DNA of 64,000 nt from positions 372,001-436,000 of the forward strand of contig NZ_JABUHN010000002.1 of the NCBI RefSeq assembly GCF_013328815.1. The letters are read 5' to 3'. Both the position numbers and the translations under genes were made by a program. Positions within the stretch are counted from its first letter, which is position 1. Each line of letters starts with the position of its first letter. A model generated the notes under the pieces. It was not told the DNA's origin, did not search any database, and worked only from the letters and a program-made list of their open reading frames with translations. This document shows, piece after piece, positions 10,701-19,793 of the stretch. The stretch is from Tabrizicola fusiformis (GTDB lineage: Bacteria > Pseudomonadota > Alphaproteobacteria > Rhodobacterales > Rhodobacteraceae).

Positions 10701-11449
10701 GCGAGAATGCCGGCGACAATGATGTGCTGGACCTGTCGGCCTGGGGCTGGTCGCTGACCAACATCACCTATGACCCGCTGAACGGCGAAAACGGCACGGT
10801 GGAATTTCTGGATGCCGCAGGCGCTGTCATCGGCACCATGGCCTTCAGCAATATCGAGAAGGTCATTCCCTGCTTTACCCCCGGCACGCGCATCGTGACC
10901 GACCGGGGCGAGGTGGCGGTTGAGGATCTGGTGGCGGGCGATCTGGTGCTGACGCGCGACAACGGCTTGCAGCCGCTGCGCTGGGTTGGGCAGCGCAAGC
11001 TCAGTCTGGCCGATCTGATCGTGCAGCCGAAACTGCGCCCGGTGCGCATCGCGCAGGGCGCGCTGGGGCAGGGATTGCCCCACCGGGAGATGAAGGTGTC
11101 GCCGCAACACCGGATGCTGATGGAAGGCTGGCAGGCCGAAATGCTGTTTGGCGAGGGCGAGGTTCTGGTGGCCGCCACCCATCTGACCGGCCTGCCGGGG
11201 GTGGAGCAGGTGTTGACCGGCGGGGTCACCTATGTTCACATCATGTTCGACCGGCATGAAATCGTGCTGGCCGACGGCGCATGGAGCGAAAGCTTCCAGC
11301 CGGCGCAGCGGATGCTCGACGGGATGGGCGGCGAGGCGAGCGAAGAAATCCTGACGCTGTTCCCAGAACTTGCCGCGATGGATGTGGCCTTCCCCTCGGC
11401 GCGGCTGACGCTCAAGGCGCATGAGGCGCGGGTGCTACTCGCCGCGTAG
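7721..11449 (+). CDS. RTX protein with NIDO-like N-terminus and C-terminal Hint domain
   Basis: Third of the tandem trio, 1242 residues and probably secreted. Residues 20-215 resemble the extracellular part of a nidogen (NIDO) domain ([18 protein letters not shown]). The header [15 protein letters not shown] near residue 215 opens the first RTX block. A non-RTX insert of about 175 residues (326-501), rich in Thr/Ser/Gly, interrupts the array before a long second block (about 502-1000). The Hint domain starts at Cys1051 ([10 protein letters not shown]) and ends with the [11 protein letters not shown] and SESFQP motifs shared with the second protein. GGGGGTAAG precedes the ATG. The last 15 bases overlap the end of the convergent nucleotidyltransferase gene. 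Adhesion or matrix function is inferred from domain type only. Confidence 0.87.
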   Translation: MATMNSGLGGSTGYGENSFKASSYSGNLDDGSVSVNISSVFGPAGMNVYGTSYSSIYINTNGLVTFASSNHTYTPSTALTAMGQPSIAAYWTDIDISKGGDIIWDLDPTSGKVTITWLNVAPYTGSGTNSFQMVLTATGGGDFDVEFIYGSIGFTNGYTGQATVGMSNGTNSQILAEGSSNAAMLATYAHNDFDTNDPLGVFSLSSEGGVPAALDGIVDGTAGNDLIDTSYTGDANGDRVDNGDATGYAGTSGNGDYIRAGAGNDTVHAGLGNDQVFGGSGADSITGGYGNDTIDGGSENDTIDGGSGHDSIEGGTGDDVLYGGAAGAGISYTASYTEVTAATQSVAGTSGRPNFTVQTVSGDNNLTAGTSGTVSGWRIGNGDSTETHTHTMSSQVAGAQLLVTGFDANEQMTLIIDGVTLNLTTAIANGTVSLAGTGYTIDGSGRLVRTSGASGNVGTITINVPFSSLTVSATGSNTNNSTSGFYYELYVNTVPVPQAAEGAGNDTLSGGAGNDQLYGGDGNDSLSGGADSDTLYGGNGSDTLNGDAGADSLYGDAGTDLLNGGDGADQLFGGADNDTLNGDLGDDTLYGGDGNDSLSGGDGNDRLFGEAGDDSLYGGIGDDSLVGGDGNDRLFGGDGTDTLLGDGGNDSLDGGAGADSLFGGIGDDTLLGGTGNDTLMGGDGTDLIYGGDNDDLLSGEAGSDTLYGGLGNDVLSGGNDADSLFGDEGDDTLRGDGGHDTLDGGAGNDLLEGGDGNDSLVGGDGDDRLFGGIGDDRLFGGAGNDSLDGSSGADSLVGGGGNDTLSGGDDNDTISGDDGDDLIYGGAGADNLSGGTGSDTITGGAGADLISGGAGQDYADYSTSGAGVTVDLAAGTGSGGDAQGDTLSGIDGIYGSAWDDVLLGYDGQGSTPGDLFTNVFYGGAGNDSLDGRGGDDLLYGGADNDTLRGGAGNDTLDGDAGNDLIEGGTGADLIYGGIGNDTIIGGPGDTVDGGENAGDNDVLDLSAWGWSLTNITYDPLNGENGTVEFLDAAGAVIGTMAFSNIEKVIPCFTPGTRIVTDRGEVAVEDLVAGDLVLTRDNGLQPLRWVGQRKLSLADLIVQPKLRPVRIAQGALGQGLPHREMKVSPQHRMLMEGWQAEMLFGEGEVLVAATHLTGLPGVEQVLTGGVTYVHIMFDRHEIVLADGAWSESFQPAQRMLDGMGGEASEEILTLFPELAAMDVAFPSARLTLKAHEARVLLAA

Positions 11450-12028
11450 GGCGCGCCATTCGGCCCAGGCTTCGGGTGTGTCGAGGTCGGTCGTGGCATG
11501 GGCGCCGGGCAGGGCGGTCAGGCGCAGCCGGTCGCTGTGCTGGCGGATCACCGCGCGCGCGCCCTGATCGCCTTCAAGGCGCAGCAATTCCGGCCGCGTC
11601 CAGCCGGGAAAGATCACCGGATGGCCGGGTGTGCCGTCTGCGGCGGTGCCGCGGTGGATCAGTTCGGGGGCGTCCTGATGGGCGCGGACCATCTGGATCA
11701 GATCGTCGGCGGTGATTTCCGGCAGATCGGCCAAGAGCAGCATCACCGGCCCCGCAGGCATCGCCCGCAGCCCGGCAACCAGACTGGCCGCCATACCGGG
11801 GCCGGGGTCCGGCACGGTAACCGCGCGCAGGTTCAACCCTGCCAATGCCGCGCCCCGGCCCGGGCGGTCGGGCGGCAGCGCCACCGTTACCGACCAGCCG
11901 GTTGCCAGCGCCGCCCGCGCGATCCGCGTCAGAAGCGCTTCGCCGTCAATGAGTTCCAAGAGCTTGTCGCCACCGCGCATCCGTGTGGCGGCCCCGGCAG
12001 CAAGGATCAGAATGGCGGGTTCCGGCAT
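11435..12028 (-). CDS. MobA/MocA-like nucleotidyltransferase (molybdenum cofactor type)
   Basis: A 197-residue NTP-transferase-fold protein that probably transfers a nucleotide, most likely to a molybdopterin cofactor. The N-terminal signature [16 protein letters not shown] fits the glycine-rich nucleotide loop, and LLLADLPEI fits the acidic metal-binding segment. [12 protein letters not shown] and [11 protein letters not shown] match MocA/CoxI-associated relatives. The start at 12028 is chosen because AAGGAG sits just upstream; an ATG 18 bases earlier lies within that ribosome binding site. It converges on the RTX gene and overlaps it by 15 bases. MocA versus another small nucleotidyltransferase cannot be settled here, and no molybdoenzyme is adjacent. 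Confidence 0.75.
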   Translation of the reverse strand: MPEPAILILAAGAATRMRGGDKLLELIDGEALLTRIARAALATGWSVTVALPPDRPGRGAALAGLNLRAVTVPDPGPGMAASLVAGLRAMPAGPVMLLLADLPEITADDLIQMVRAHQDAPELIHRGTAADGTPGHPVIFPGWTRPELLRLEGDQGARAVIRQHSDRLRLTALPGAHATTDLDTPEAWAEWRALRGE

Positions 12029-12101
12029 GGGCCTCTCCTTTTGCATCAGCCTAGGGTGCCCCGCCGGCCAAGGGAACCGTGATCACCAATTGTATCATAT
12101 G

Positions 12102-12118
12102 GGTCATTATCATTGACC
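12102..12118. promoter_or_regulatory. Possible operator, GGTCA-N7-TGACC
   Basis: An inverted repeat GGTCA TTATCAT TGACC in the divergent intergenic region between the nucleotidyltransferase and the DUF2332 gene, 41 bases before the latter's ATG. The AT-rich core is reminiscent of metal-regulator boxes, but no regulator can be named. Confidence 0.3.
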
Positions 12119-12158
12119 TATCTGCCTGCCGTGGCAGGTTGCCATCAGGAGGTGACCC

Positions 12159-13190
12159 ATGCGTGACGATCTGATTGTGGCCTTTGAGGTGCAGGCCCGG
12201 GCCTGTGACGGGCTTGGTTCGCCCTTTACCGCGCGGCTGATGCGGTTGTTGCCGGAGCTGGTTGCCGATGAAAGCGGGCTGGGTCGGCTGATGGCAGGGT
12301 GGCCGGGCGACCCCGGCCCATCCGGTGCCTCGCTGCCGCTGCGCTTGGCGGGCGGGCTGCATCATCTGGTGCTGACCGGGCAGGCGGATGATCTTGCCGC
12401 CTGCTATCCGCCGCAGGAGGCGCCGGGGATCGCCGCGGCACTGGCCCGGGTCTTGCGCGCCGAAGAGGGGTTTCTGACCGGCTGGATGGCCAATACCCCG
12501 CAAACCAATGAGGTGGGGCGCAGCGCCGTCCTGCTTGCCGGGGCGGCTGCGGTGGCGCACTGGTCGGGGCTGCCATTGCAGGTGTCGGAACTGGGGGCGA
12601 GTGCCGGGCTGAACCTGAACTTTGCGTGCTATAGGCTTGATGTAGCAGGCGTTTCTCTGGGTGATCCCGATGCCGCGCTGGTGCTTGAGCCCGATTGGCG
12701 CGGGGTGCCGCCGGTGCCGGGTGGGGTTGCGGTGGCCGAGGCGCGGGGCGTCGATCTGAATCCGCTGGACCCGGGCGCGGACGGGTTGCGGCTGATGTCC
12801 TATGTCTGGCCCGATCAGGCTGCGCGGCTGGCCCGGCTGCGGCAGGCGCTGGATGTGGCGGCGGTGGCCCCGCTGCAGGTGGACAGGGGCGAAGCGGCGG
12901 ATTGGCTTGAGTCGCGGCTGGCGGCGCCGCCGGAAGGGCGCTGCCATCTGGTGTGCCACACCATCGCGCATCAGTATTTTCCGGCGGCTTCGCAGAACCG
13001 CATCGCCGCCGCGATGGCAGAGGCAGGCAGCCGGGCCACGCCTGCGGCGCCACTGGCCTGGTTGGCGATGGAGGCGGATGCTACCCCGGGCAGCGCCGCC
13101 GTCACCCTGCGGCTTTGGCCGGGTGACCGGCAGGTCGCCCTTGGCCGCGCCGGGTTTCATGGCCAATGGCTGGAATGGCGCGGGCTTTGA
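12159..13190 (+). CDS. DUF2332 family protein
   Basis: A 343-residue protein that reads as a DUF2332 member, a family of unknown function. Recognisable segments are QTNEVGRSA, VSELGASAGLNL near the middle and the C-terminal HTIAHQYFP. No signal peptide or membrane segment is visible, so it is probably cytosolic. A strong ribosome binding site (AGGAGGTGACCC) precedes the ATG. It is divergent from the nucleotidyltransferase and convergent with the flavoprotein gene, from which it is separated by a long palindrome. The ELGASAGLNL segment is a little like the glycine-rich loop of SAM-dependent methyltransferases, but that is only a resemblance. Confidence 0.72.
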   Translation: MRDDLIVAFEVQARACDGLGSPFTARLMRLLPELVADESGLGRLMAGWPGDPGPSGASLPLRLAGGLHHLVLTGQADDLAACYPPQEAPGIAAALARVLRAEEGFLTGWMANTPQTNEVGRSAVLLAGAAAVAHWSGLPLQVSELGASAGLNLNFACYRLDVAGVSLGDPDAALVLEPDWRGVPPVPGGVAVAEARGVDLNPLDPGADGLRLMSYVWPDQAARLARLRQALDVAAVAPLQVDRGEAADWLESRLAAPPEGRCHLVCHTIAHQYFPAASQNRIAAAMAEAGSRATPAAPLAWLAMEADATPGSAAVTLRLWPGDRQVALGRAGFHGQWLEWRGL

Positions 13191-13220
13191 AGCTTGCCCG
13201 TGCCCGCTGCGTGTCTGTCC

Positions 13221-13259
13221 CGGTTTGCCTCCAATCTGATTCAGATTGACGGCAAACCG
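13221..13259. terminator. Bidirectional terminator-like palindrome
   Basis: A 39-base near-perfect palindrome with outer arms CGGTTTGCC/GGCAAACCG and inner arms CAATCTGA/TCAGATTG. It lies exactly between two convergent genes, so it can serve both. The flanks have few T residues. Confidence 0.6.
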
Positions 13260-13261
13260 CT

Positions 13262-15682
13262 TTAGCCCCGCATCCGTCCGCCATCATCCCAGAGCGGCGC
13301 GAGGTGGACGGTCGCGCGGCGCCGTTCGCCCAGAATTTCGATCTCGCAGGCCAGCCCGTCCTGCACCTTGTCCGCGGGCAGAAAGCCCATGGCCACCGAT
13401 TTGCCCGTGCCATGGCTGAACCCGCCCGAGGTGCAGAAGCCGACCACCGCGCCCTCCAGCCAGATCGGTTCCCATGCCACCACGTCGGCGTCCTTGGCAT
13501 CGACGACAAAGCTGACCAGCCGCCGCTTTGGCCCGGCGGCCTTTTCCGCCGTGGCGGCGGCCTTGCCGATCCAGTCCGCCTCTTTGTTCCAGCGGATGAA
13601 ACGGTCCAGACCCGTCTCGCAGGGGGTGTAGTCGGGGCTGAACTCGCGGCCCCAGCTTCCGAACCATTTGTCCAGACGCAGGGACATCATCGCGCGCATC
13701 CCGAAGGGGCGCAGGCCCAGATCGACGCCCGCCGCGGTGAGGGTGTCCCACAGGTGGCGCACTGACATATGGTCGCAAAAGATTTCATAGCCCAGATCGG
13801 CGGTGTAGCTGACGCGCTGAACGATGCATTTCGCCATGCCCACGGTGATCTGCTTCACATCCATGAACCGGAACGACTCGGCCGAAACATCGGCGCGGGT
13901 CACGCGCGACAACAGCTCGCGCGCTTTCGGCCCGGCAATCTGGAAGCCGCTGCGGGCGTCCGAGACGTTTTCCACCGTCACCCCGTCCATCGCGTTCTGC
14001 TCGAACCAGCGATAGTGCCAGCCCTGCGCGCCATAGCTTGCGGTCAGTTGGAATTCGGTTTCCGACAGGCAAGACACGGTGAAATCGCCGATGATCTTGC
14101 CGGAATGGGCCAGCATCGGCGTCAGCGACAGACGCCCGACCTTCGGAATCGCCCCGGCCATGATGCGGTCCAGCCAGACCCGCGCATTCGGGCCTTTGAC
14201 GATATATTTGCCGAAATTCTGCAATTCGTTGATGCCGACGCCCTCGCGCACCGCCATCACCTCTTGCCGGGTGGCCTCCCATGCGTTCGAGCGTTTGAAG
14301 GTCGGAGTTTCATAGGTCGGCTCGCCGGGCAGGGCGTAGTAGTTCACCACTTCCAGTCCATATTGCTGGCCCCAGACGGCGCGGAGCGCGGTGTTGGTGT
14401 CATACATCGGCGTCGTGCGGAAGGGGCGGGCTGCCGGACGTTCCTCGTTCGGGTAGCCGACCGAGAAGCGCATCTGATAATTCTCGATCACCTTCGGCAC
14501 GGTATAGCCCGGCGTGGTCCAGGTGCCGAAACGCGACACGTCAAAGCCGCGCGGGTCACGCTCGACCTCACCCTCGATCATCCATTGCGCCAGCGCCAGA
14601 CCCATGCCGCCGCCTTGGCTGAACCCGGCCATGACGGCACAGGCGGACCAGTAGTTCTTCAGCCCCTGCACCGGCCCGATCAGCGGGTTGCCATCGGGGG
14701 CGAAGGTGAAGGGGCCGTGGATCACCCGCTTGACCCCTGTCCGCTCCAGCACCGGGAAGCGGCGATAGGCGAAGTTCACCGAATCTTCGATCTTGTCGAA
14801 TTGCTCGTTCAGCAACTCATGGCCGAAATTCCACGGCGTGCCATCGACCGACCACGGCTCACAGGGTTTTTCGTAAAAGCCGATGCAGAGACCCCGGCCC
14901 TCTTGCCGCAGATAGCTTTCGCCACCCGGGTCCATCACATGCGGGAACTCGCGGCCGGATTTCAGGATGTCCATGATCTCGGGGATATCATCGGTGACCA
15001 GATACTGGTGCGCCATCGGCAAAAGCGGCAGGTAAACCCCCGCCATCGCGCCGATTTCGCGCGCCCAAAGGCCGCCTGCATTCACCAGATGCTCGCAGTA
15101 AACGGTGCCCTTTTCGGTCACCACTTCCCAGCCCTCGGCGGTCGGGTTGGTCTCCAGCACCCGGTTGTGCAGCACGATTTCCGCGCCGCCCATCCGCGCG
15201 GCCTTGGCATAGGCATGGGTGGTGCCCGAGGGGTCAAGGTGGCCGTCAAGTGGGTCATAAAGCGCACCGATGATGCCGTTCAGGTTCACCATGCCATCGG
15301 TGAATTTCTCGATTTCAGCCGGCCCGAGGATTTCGGTGTCCAGACCCATATAGCGGTGCTTGGCGCGCTCGGCCTTCAACTGGTCAAAGCGTTCCTGATT
15401 GTCGGCAAGGGTGATGCCGCCGACGTGATGCAGCCCGCAGGACATGCCAGTGATCGCCTCAAGCTCCTTATACAGCCGGATGGTATAGCCCTGTAGCGCC
15501 GCCATGTTGGTGTCGCCGTTGAGCGTGTGAAAGCCGCCCGCCGCGTGCCAGGTGGAACCAGAGGTCAGTTCCGACCGCTCGATCAGCATGACATCCGACC
15601 AGCCGAGTTTGGTCAGGTGATAGAGAACCGAACAGCCAACGACACCGCCGCCGATCACGACAACGCGGGTATGGGTTTTCAT
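13262..15682 (-). CDS. GcvT-family FAD-dependent oxidoreductase (dimethylglycine/sarcosine dehydrogenase-like)
   Basis: An 806-residue enzyme expected to demethylate an N-methylated amino acid and pass the one-carbon unit to tetrahydrofolate. Domain order: FAD-binding DAO domain (about 5-370, VVVIGGGVVGCSVLYHL), a short FAO_M linker region, then GCV_T and GCV_T_C folate-binding domains (about 430-800). STWHAAG carries the His that is covalently linked to flavin in relatives. The start at 15682 is chosen because the Rossmann strand follows directly and GGAAGG lies upstream. It is a separate unit from the liv operon, whose terminator lies behind it. The exact substrate (dimethylglycine, sarcosine or another methylated amine) cannot be read from sequence. 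Confidence 0.85.
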   Translation of the reverse strand: MKTHTRVVVIGGGVVGCSVLYHLTKLGWSDVMLIERSELTSGSTWHAAGGFHTLNGDTNMAALQGYTIRLYKELEAITGMSCGLHHVGGITLADNQERFDQLKAERAKHRYMGLDTEILGPAEIEKFTDGMVNLNGIIGALYDPLDGHLDPSGTTHAYAKAARMGGAEIVLHNRVLETNPTAEGWEVVTEKGTVYCEHLVNAGGLWAREIGAMAGVYLPLLPMAHQYLVTDDIPEIMDILKSGREFPHVMDPGGESYLRQEGRGLCIGFYEKPCEPWSVDGTPWNFGHELLNEQFDKIEDSVNFAYRRFPVLERTGVKRVIHGPFTFAPDGNPLIGPVQGLKNYWSACAVMAGFSQGGGMGLALAQWMIEGEVERDPRGFDVSRFGTWTTPGYTVPKVIENYQMRFSVGYPNEERPAARPFRTTPMYDTNTALRAVWGQQYGLEVVNYYALPGEPTYETPTFKRSNAWEATRQEVMAVREGVGINELQNFGKYIVKGPNARVWLDRIMAGAIPKVGRLSLTPMLAHSGKIIGDFTVSCLSETEFQLTASYGAQGWHYRWFEQNAMDGVTVENVSDARSGFQIAGPKARELLSRVTRADVSAESFRFMDVKQITVGMAKCIVQRVSYTADLGYEIFCDHMSVRHLWDTLTAAGVDLGLRPFGMRAMMSLRLDKWFGSWGREFSPDYTPCETGLDRFIRWNKEADWIGKAAATAEKAAGPKRRLVSFVVDAKDADVVAWEPIWLEGAVVGFCTSGGFSHGTGKSVAMGFLPADKVQDGLACEIEILGERRRATVHLAPLWDDGGRMRG

Positions 15683-15813
15683 GGGGCAAACCTTCCGATT
15701 GGGGCGTCTTGGCGCCGCTTTGGTTCTGAATATCGGCTTTTGACGGTATCGTCGGCACATCTGCGACTGTATTTTGTCGCTTTTGAAATTCGGGCAGGGG
15801 CCGAGAAAAAGAA

Positions 15814-15844
15814 AAACCCCCGGCGCCAAGGGCACCGGGGGTTT
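15814..15844 (-). terminator. Terminator of the liv operon
   Basis: In minus-strand reading, an A-flanked stem CCCCCGGTGCC/GGCGCCGGGGG is followed by a T-rich tail. It starts about 20 bases after the livM stop codon and separates the importer operon from the flavoprotein gene. Confidence 0.85.
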
Positions 15845-15864
15845 ATGAGGCGTGGCAAAGGCGC

Positions 15865-17169
15865 CTATTTCTCGGGGATCAGCCCCCTTGGCGCAAAGCG
15901 CAGCACCACCAGCAGGACCACCCCCAGCGTGATCAGCCGCAGATGGGCGGCGCTGTCGATCAGGTGGGTCTTCAACTCACCCGCCGGCAGCGGCGCCGTC
16001 AGATAGCCCATGAAGACCGGCCCGGCATTTTCGACGATCAGCCAGAGCCAGCCGATCAGCAACCCGCCCAGCACCGACCCCCAGTTGTTGCCCGAACCGC
16101 CCACGATCACCATGACCCAGATCAGGAAGGTAAACCGCAGCGGGGTGTAGGCGGTGGGGGTCAACTGCCCCTCCATCGAGGTCATCATCGCCCCCGCCAG
16201 ACCCACCACGGCCGAGCCGATGATGAAGATCTGCAAATGTCGCTTGGTGACGTTCTTGCCCATGGCGGCTGCGGCAATTTCATTGTCGCGGATGGCGCGC
16301 ATCATGCGGCCCCAGGGGCTGTTGAGCGCCCGTTCGGACAGCCAGATGATCGCCAGAAGCACGGCCCCGAACAAAAGGGCATAAAGCAGCTTGACCAGAA
16401 TGCTCGAAGTGGTGACCGGATCGACCCCCCAATTCGCCGCCGCTTCAAGATAGGCGGGGTTCACCTGCAGATCGACTTCCTTTGGCACTGGCCAGGGACG
16501 GGGCAGGTCGATCAGGTTCTTCACCCCGCGCGCCAGCCAATCCTCGTTCTTCATCACCGCCAGAACGATTTCGGCAATGCCCAGCGTGGCCACCGCAAGG
16601 TAGTCCGAGCGCAGCCCCAAAGCCACCTTGCCGATCACCCAGGCGGCGGCGGCGGCCATCAGCGCCCCCACCGGCCAAGCCAGAAGCGAGGGAAGCCCCA
16701 GACCGCCGATATTGCCGGCAAGGGCGGGGTTGTTCGCCTCGACCGCCATGACAGCCGGGTCCAGCACCGCGCGGTAGATGAAGAAGGCCGCGACCAGCAG
16801 CGCCGACAGCACCAGCGTCCGCGCGGTGCCCTTGGCCATCTTCCGCCAGGTGAAGATCGACAGCAGAATGGCCGCCGCCGCAAAGACCAGCGCCAGCACG
16901 ATGCGCGGCCCGCCCGCTTCCCAACCGGCGGGAACCGGCTTGCTGGACACCAGCACCACCGCCAGCCCGCCAAGGGCGACCGAGCCCATGATCCCGGTCG
17001 AGAACAGCCCGGCATAGCCCCATTGCATGTTCACGCCCAAGGCCATGATGGCCGAGAGCAGCCCCATGTTCAGGATTTGCAGCGACAGGTTCCAGCTTTG
17101 GGCAAAGCCGGTGATGACGAACAGCAGCCCCACCGCGCCGAACAGAACCAGATTGCGATATTGCTGCAT
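15865..17169 (-). CDS. livM: Branched-chain amino acid ABC transporter permease LivM
   Basis: Inner-membrane permease subunit of a LIV-type importer, 434 residues with many hydrophobic helices. The segment ALGVNMQWGYAGLFSTG near the N-terminus and the coupling-loop region WGRMMRAIRDNEIAAAAMGKN are typical of LivM. It is the last gene of the operon and starts one base after the livH stop. Length is at the upper end for the family, owing to extra hydrophobic segments in the first half. The substrate could be leucine, isoleucine and valine, or another compound handled by this transporter family such as amides or urea. Confidence 0.92.
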   Translation of the reverse strand: MQQYRNLVLFGAVGLLFVITGFAQSWNLSLQILNMGLLSAIMALGVNMQWGYAGLFSTGIMGSVALGGLAVVLVSSKPVPAGWEAGGPRIVLALVFAAAAILLSIFTWRKMAKGTARTLVLSALLVAAFFIYRAVLDPAVMAVEANNPALAGNIGGLGLPSLLAWPVGALMAAAAAWVIGKVALGLRSDYLAVATLGIAEIVLAVMKNEDWLARGVKNLIDLPRPWPVPKEVDLQVNPAYLEAAANWGVDPVTTSSILVKLLYALLFGAVLLAIIWLSERALNSPWGRMMRAIRDNEIAAAAMGKNVTKRHLQIFIIGSAVVGLAGAMMTSMEGQLTPTAYTPLRFTFLIWVMVIVGGSGNNWGSVLGGLLIGWLWLIVENAGPVFMGYLTAPLPAGELKTHLIDSAAHLRLITLGVVLLVVLRFAPRGLIPEK

Positions 17170-17170
17170 G

Positions 17171-18175
17171 TCATTTCCCCTTGAAGAGGCCGGTCGGCAT
17201 GACCAGCAGCACGATGATCAGGATCGAGAAGCTGACGGCCACCTTGTAATCGGTGGACAGCGCCTGCAACAGCCCGTCGCCCAGCCATTCCGGCGGCAAG
17301 AGATAGGTCGCCACCTTCTTCCAGGCATAGGTCACGATCACCTCGGAAAAGGCGATGATATAGCCGCCCGCGATGGCACCCAGCGGGCTGCCCAGCCCGC
17401 CCACGATGGCCGCCGCGAACATCGGCAGCAGGAGACCGAAGTAGATGAAGGGGCGAAAGCTTTTGTCCAGACCGTAAAGCGTGCCCGCAATCACCGCCAG
17501 CGCCGCCGCGATGATCCAGGTCACCTGCACCACCCGGTCGGGGTTGATGCCCGAGAGCAGCGCCAGATCCTCGTTATCGGAAAAGGCGCGCATCGACTTG
17601 CCGGTGCGGGTCTTTTGCAGGAACCAGAAGAGGGCCGCCACGCAGATCACCGCCACCACAACCGTCACCGCCGCCGTGGTCTTGATCGCCAGCGGTTCTG
17701 CCAGGCCGGTGATGTCCTTGAAGGTCTTGGGGTCGAGGAGAAAGCGCGAGCCGTCGGCAAAGTTGCGCTCCTCCACACCGATCAGGATGCGGACAAGGCC
17801 GTTCATCACGAACATCACGCCTGCCGAAACGATCACCAGAATGATCGGCGCCGCCTTTTGCTTGCGGTAAAAGCGATAGACCACGCGGTCGGTGCCCAGC
17901 ACGAAAAGCGCGGTCACGATGATGCCGAAGGGCAGGGCCAGCAGGGCCGTGGGCAGCGGCCCGGCAGAGATGCCCCAGGACTGGAAGAGCCAAGTGAACA
18001 GGATCACAAAGGCAGTGCCGAAGGCCATGGTATCGCCATGGGCGAAGTTGGAAAACCGCAGCACGCCAAAGATCAGCGTCACACCCAGCGCGCCCAGCGC
18101 CAACTGGCTGCCATAGGCAAGGCCCGGCACGAAGACGAAGTTCAGAAAGGCCACGAAGGCGTTGAGAATGTCCAT
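17171..18175 (-). CDS. livH: Branched-chain amino acid ABC transporter permease LivH
   Basis: Second inner-membrane permease of the importer, 334 residues. LGVTLIFGVLRFSNFAHGD matches the conserved LivH N-terminal region, and MRAFSDNEDLALLSGINPD is the cytoplasmic coupling loop. LGSPLGAIAGG fits a conserved late segment. Its ATG overlaps the livF stop by one base (TGATG), so translation is likely coupled. It should pair with LivM in the membrane and with LivF/LivG in the cytoplasm. Confidence 0.93.
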   Translation of the reverse strand: MDILNAFVAFLNFVFVPGLAYGSQLALGALGVTLIFGVLRFSNFAHGDTMAFGTAFVILFTWLFQSWGISAGPLPTALLALPFGIIVTALFVLGTDRVVYRFYRKQKAAPIILVIVSAGVMFVMNGLVRILIGVEERNFADGSRFLLDPKTFKDITGLAEPLAIKTTAAVTVVVAVICVAALFWFLQKTRTGKSMRAFSDNEDLALLSGINPDRVVQVTWIIAAALAVIAGTLYGLDKSFRPFIYFGLLLPMFAAAIVGGLGSPLGAIAGGYIIAFSEVIVTYAWKKVATYLLPPEWLGDGLLQALSTDYKVAVSFSILIIVLLVMPTGLFKGK

Positions 18176-18888
18176 CAGTTGCCCCCCAGGAACGAGCGGC
18201 GGACCTCTGGGTCGGCCATCAGGGCTTTGCCGGTATCGGTAAAGCGGTTGGCGCCCTGCACAAGGACATAGCCCTTGTCGGCAATCTCAAGCGCCTGCCG
18301 GGCATTCTGTTCCACCATCAGGATGGAAATGCCCGTCCGGGCAATCTCGATGATGCGGTCGAACAATTCGTCCATCACGATGGGCGAGACGCCTGCGGTG
18401 GGTTCGTCCAGCATCAGAACCTTGGGCTGGGTCATCAGCGCACGGCCCACGGCCACCTGTTGCCGCTGGCCGCCCGACAATTCGCCTGCGGCCTGATGGC
18501 GCTTTTGCTTGAGGATCGGGAACAGGTCATAGACCTGCGCCATGGTGTCGGCGATGTCTTCCTCGCGGATGAAGGCGCCCATTTCCAGATTTTCCTCCAC
18601 CGTCATGGAGGTAAAGATGTTGTGGGTCTGCGGCACAAAGCCCATGCCCTTGCGCACCCGGGCCTGCGGCGTGAGCTTGGTGATGTCTTCCCCCGCCAGC
18701 TTCACATGGCCGCCGCGCAGGTTCAGCATTCCGAAGACGGCCTTCATCGCGGTGGATTTTCCGGCGCCATTCGGGCCGACGATCACCGCGATCTGGCCTT
18801 TCTCGACCGAGATAGTGCAGGCGTGCAGGATATCGACCGGGCCGTAACCCCCCGTCATCGCCTCGCCGATCAGGAAGGGTTCAGCCAT
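18175..18888 (-). CDS. livF: Branched-chain amino acid ABC transporter ATPase LivF
   Basis: Cytoplasmic ATPase that powers the importer, 237 residues and normal in length for LivF. Walker A is GPNGAGKST, the signature is LSGGQRQQVA, and Walker B is VLMLDEPTAGVSP. FVPQTHNIFTSMTV is the Q-loop region. It overlaps the end of livG by 8 bases and the start of livH by one base, so it is part of one tightly packed operon. Confidence 0.94.
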   Translation of the reverse strand: MAEPFLIGEAMTGGYGPVDILHACTISVEKGQIAVIVGPNGAGKSTAMKAVFGMLNLRGGHVKLAGEDITKLTPQARVRKGMGFVPQTHNIFTSMTVEENLEMGAFIREEDIADTMAQVYDLFPILKQKRHQAAGELSGGQRQQVAVGRALMTQPKVLMLDEPTAGVSPIVMDELFDRIIEIARTGISILMVEQNARQALEIADKGYVLVQGANRFTDTGKALMADPEVRRSFLGGN

Positions 18889-19672
18889 GGGCGGCCTCCT
18901 CTTTGACCTTGTTCTTCAGGCCGGTGCCCAGATAGGCCTCGATCACCCGTTCGTCATTCTTGACCTCGTCCACCGTGCCCTGGGCCAGAACCTTGCCCTC
19001 GGCCATGCAGATCACCGGGTCGCAAAGCCGGGCGATGAAATCCATGTCATGTTCGATCACGCAGAAGGTGTAACCGCGTTCCTTGTTCAGCCGGATGATC
19101 GCGTCGCCGATGGTGTTCAGAAGGGTGCGGTTCACCCCGGCTCCCACCTCGTCCAGAAAGACGATCTTGGCATCGACCATCATGGTGCGGCCCAGCTCCA
19201 GAAGCTTCTTCTGCCCGCCCGAGATGTTTGCGGCGCGCTGATCGGCCAGATGGCTGATCGTCAGGAAGTCCAGCACCTCATCCGCCTTGTCGCGGATGCG
19301 CTTTTCCTCGTCGGCAACGGCGCCGCGGCGGAACATCGCGTTCAGCAGGCTTTCGCCCGATTGGCGGGCGGGCACCATCATCAGGTTTTCGCGCACCGTC
19401 ATCGAGCCGAATTCATGCGCGATCTGGAAGGTGCGCAGCAGCCCCTTGTCGAACAGCTCATGCGGAGCAAGGCCGGTAATGTCCTCGCCTGCCATGGTGA
19501 CGCGGCCCGATGTGGGCGGCAGGCGGCCGGCGATCACGTTGAAAAGTGTAGTCTTGCCCGCTCCGTTCGGGCCGATCAGCCCGGTGATCGAGCCGGCGCG
19601 GATCTCCAGCGAGGCGCCGTCAACGGCACGAAAGCCGCCGAAATGCCTGTGAAGGTTTTCGACCTTGATCAT
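18881..19672 (-). CDS. livG: Branched-chain amino acid ABC transporter ATPase LivG
   Basis: Second ATPase of the importer, 263 residues. It shows Walker A ([12 protein letters not shown]), the LRTFQIA Q-loop, the family-type signature [14 protein letters not shown] and Walker B ([12 protein letters not shown]). The typical Pro-Thr after DE is replaced by Val-Gly, while the neighbouring glutamate is kept. It is the first gene after livK and is separated from it by a strong hairpin. Confidence 0.93.
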   Translation of the reverse strand: MIKVENLHRHFGGFRAVDGASLEIRAGSITGLIGPNGAGKTTLFNVIAGRLPPTSGRVTMAGEDITGLAPHELFDKGLLRTFQIAHEFGSMTVRENLMMVPARQSGESLLNAMFRRGAVADEEKRIRDKADEVLDFLTISHLADQRAANISGGQKKLLELGRTMMVDAKIVFLDEVGAGVNRTLLNTIGDAIIRLNKERGYTFCVIEHDMDFIARLCDPVICMAEGKVLAQGTVDEVKNDERVIEAYLGTGLKNKVKEEAAHG

Positions 19673-19741
19673 GTTTCCCCCTGTCCGGGCTTTGCGTAGC
19701 CTGTGCCGCCTTTTTTCGCCGGGCGGCCTCTTGTTTGGACA

Positions 19742-19764
19742 ACGGCCCGGGCAATGCCCGGGCC
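19742..19764 (-). terminator. Hairpin between livK and livG (partial terminator or mRNA stabiliser)
   Basis: A perfect stem ACGGCCCGGGC/GCCCGGGCCGT with a 3-base loop, 30 bases after the livK stop. There is no long T-tract. Such a hairpin after the binding-protein gene often lowers downstream expression or protects the upstream mRNA. Confidence 0.6.
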
Positions 19765-19793
19765 GTGCCGATCTGTCAAGCTTGCGCCGGTGA

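Noticed and set aside
8072-11422. Antisense open frame of 1116 codons over the third RTX gene
   Set aside because: Same cause; no domain or start signal is visible.
13769-15496. Plus-strand frame of 575 codons opposite the GcvT-family flavoprotein
   Set aside because: It is the mirror of a gene with intact FAD and GCV_T motifs; the translation has no recognisable domain.
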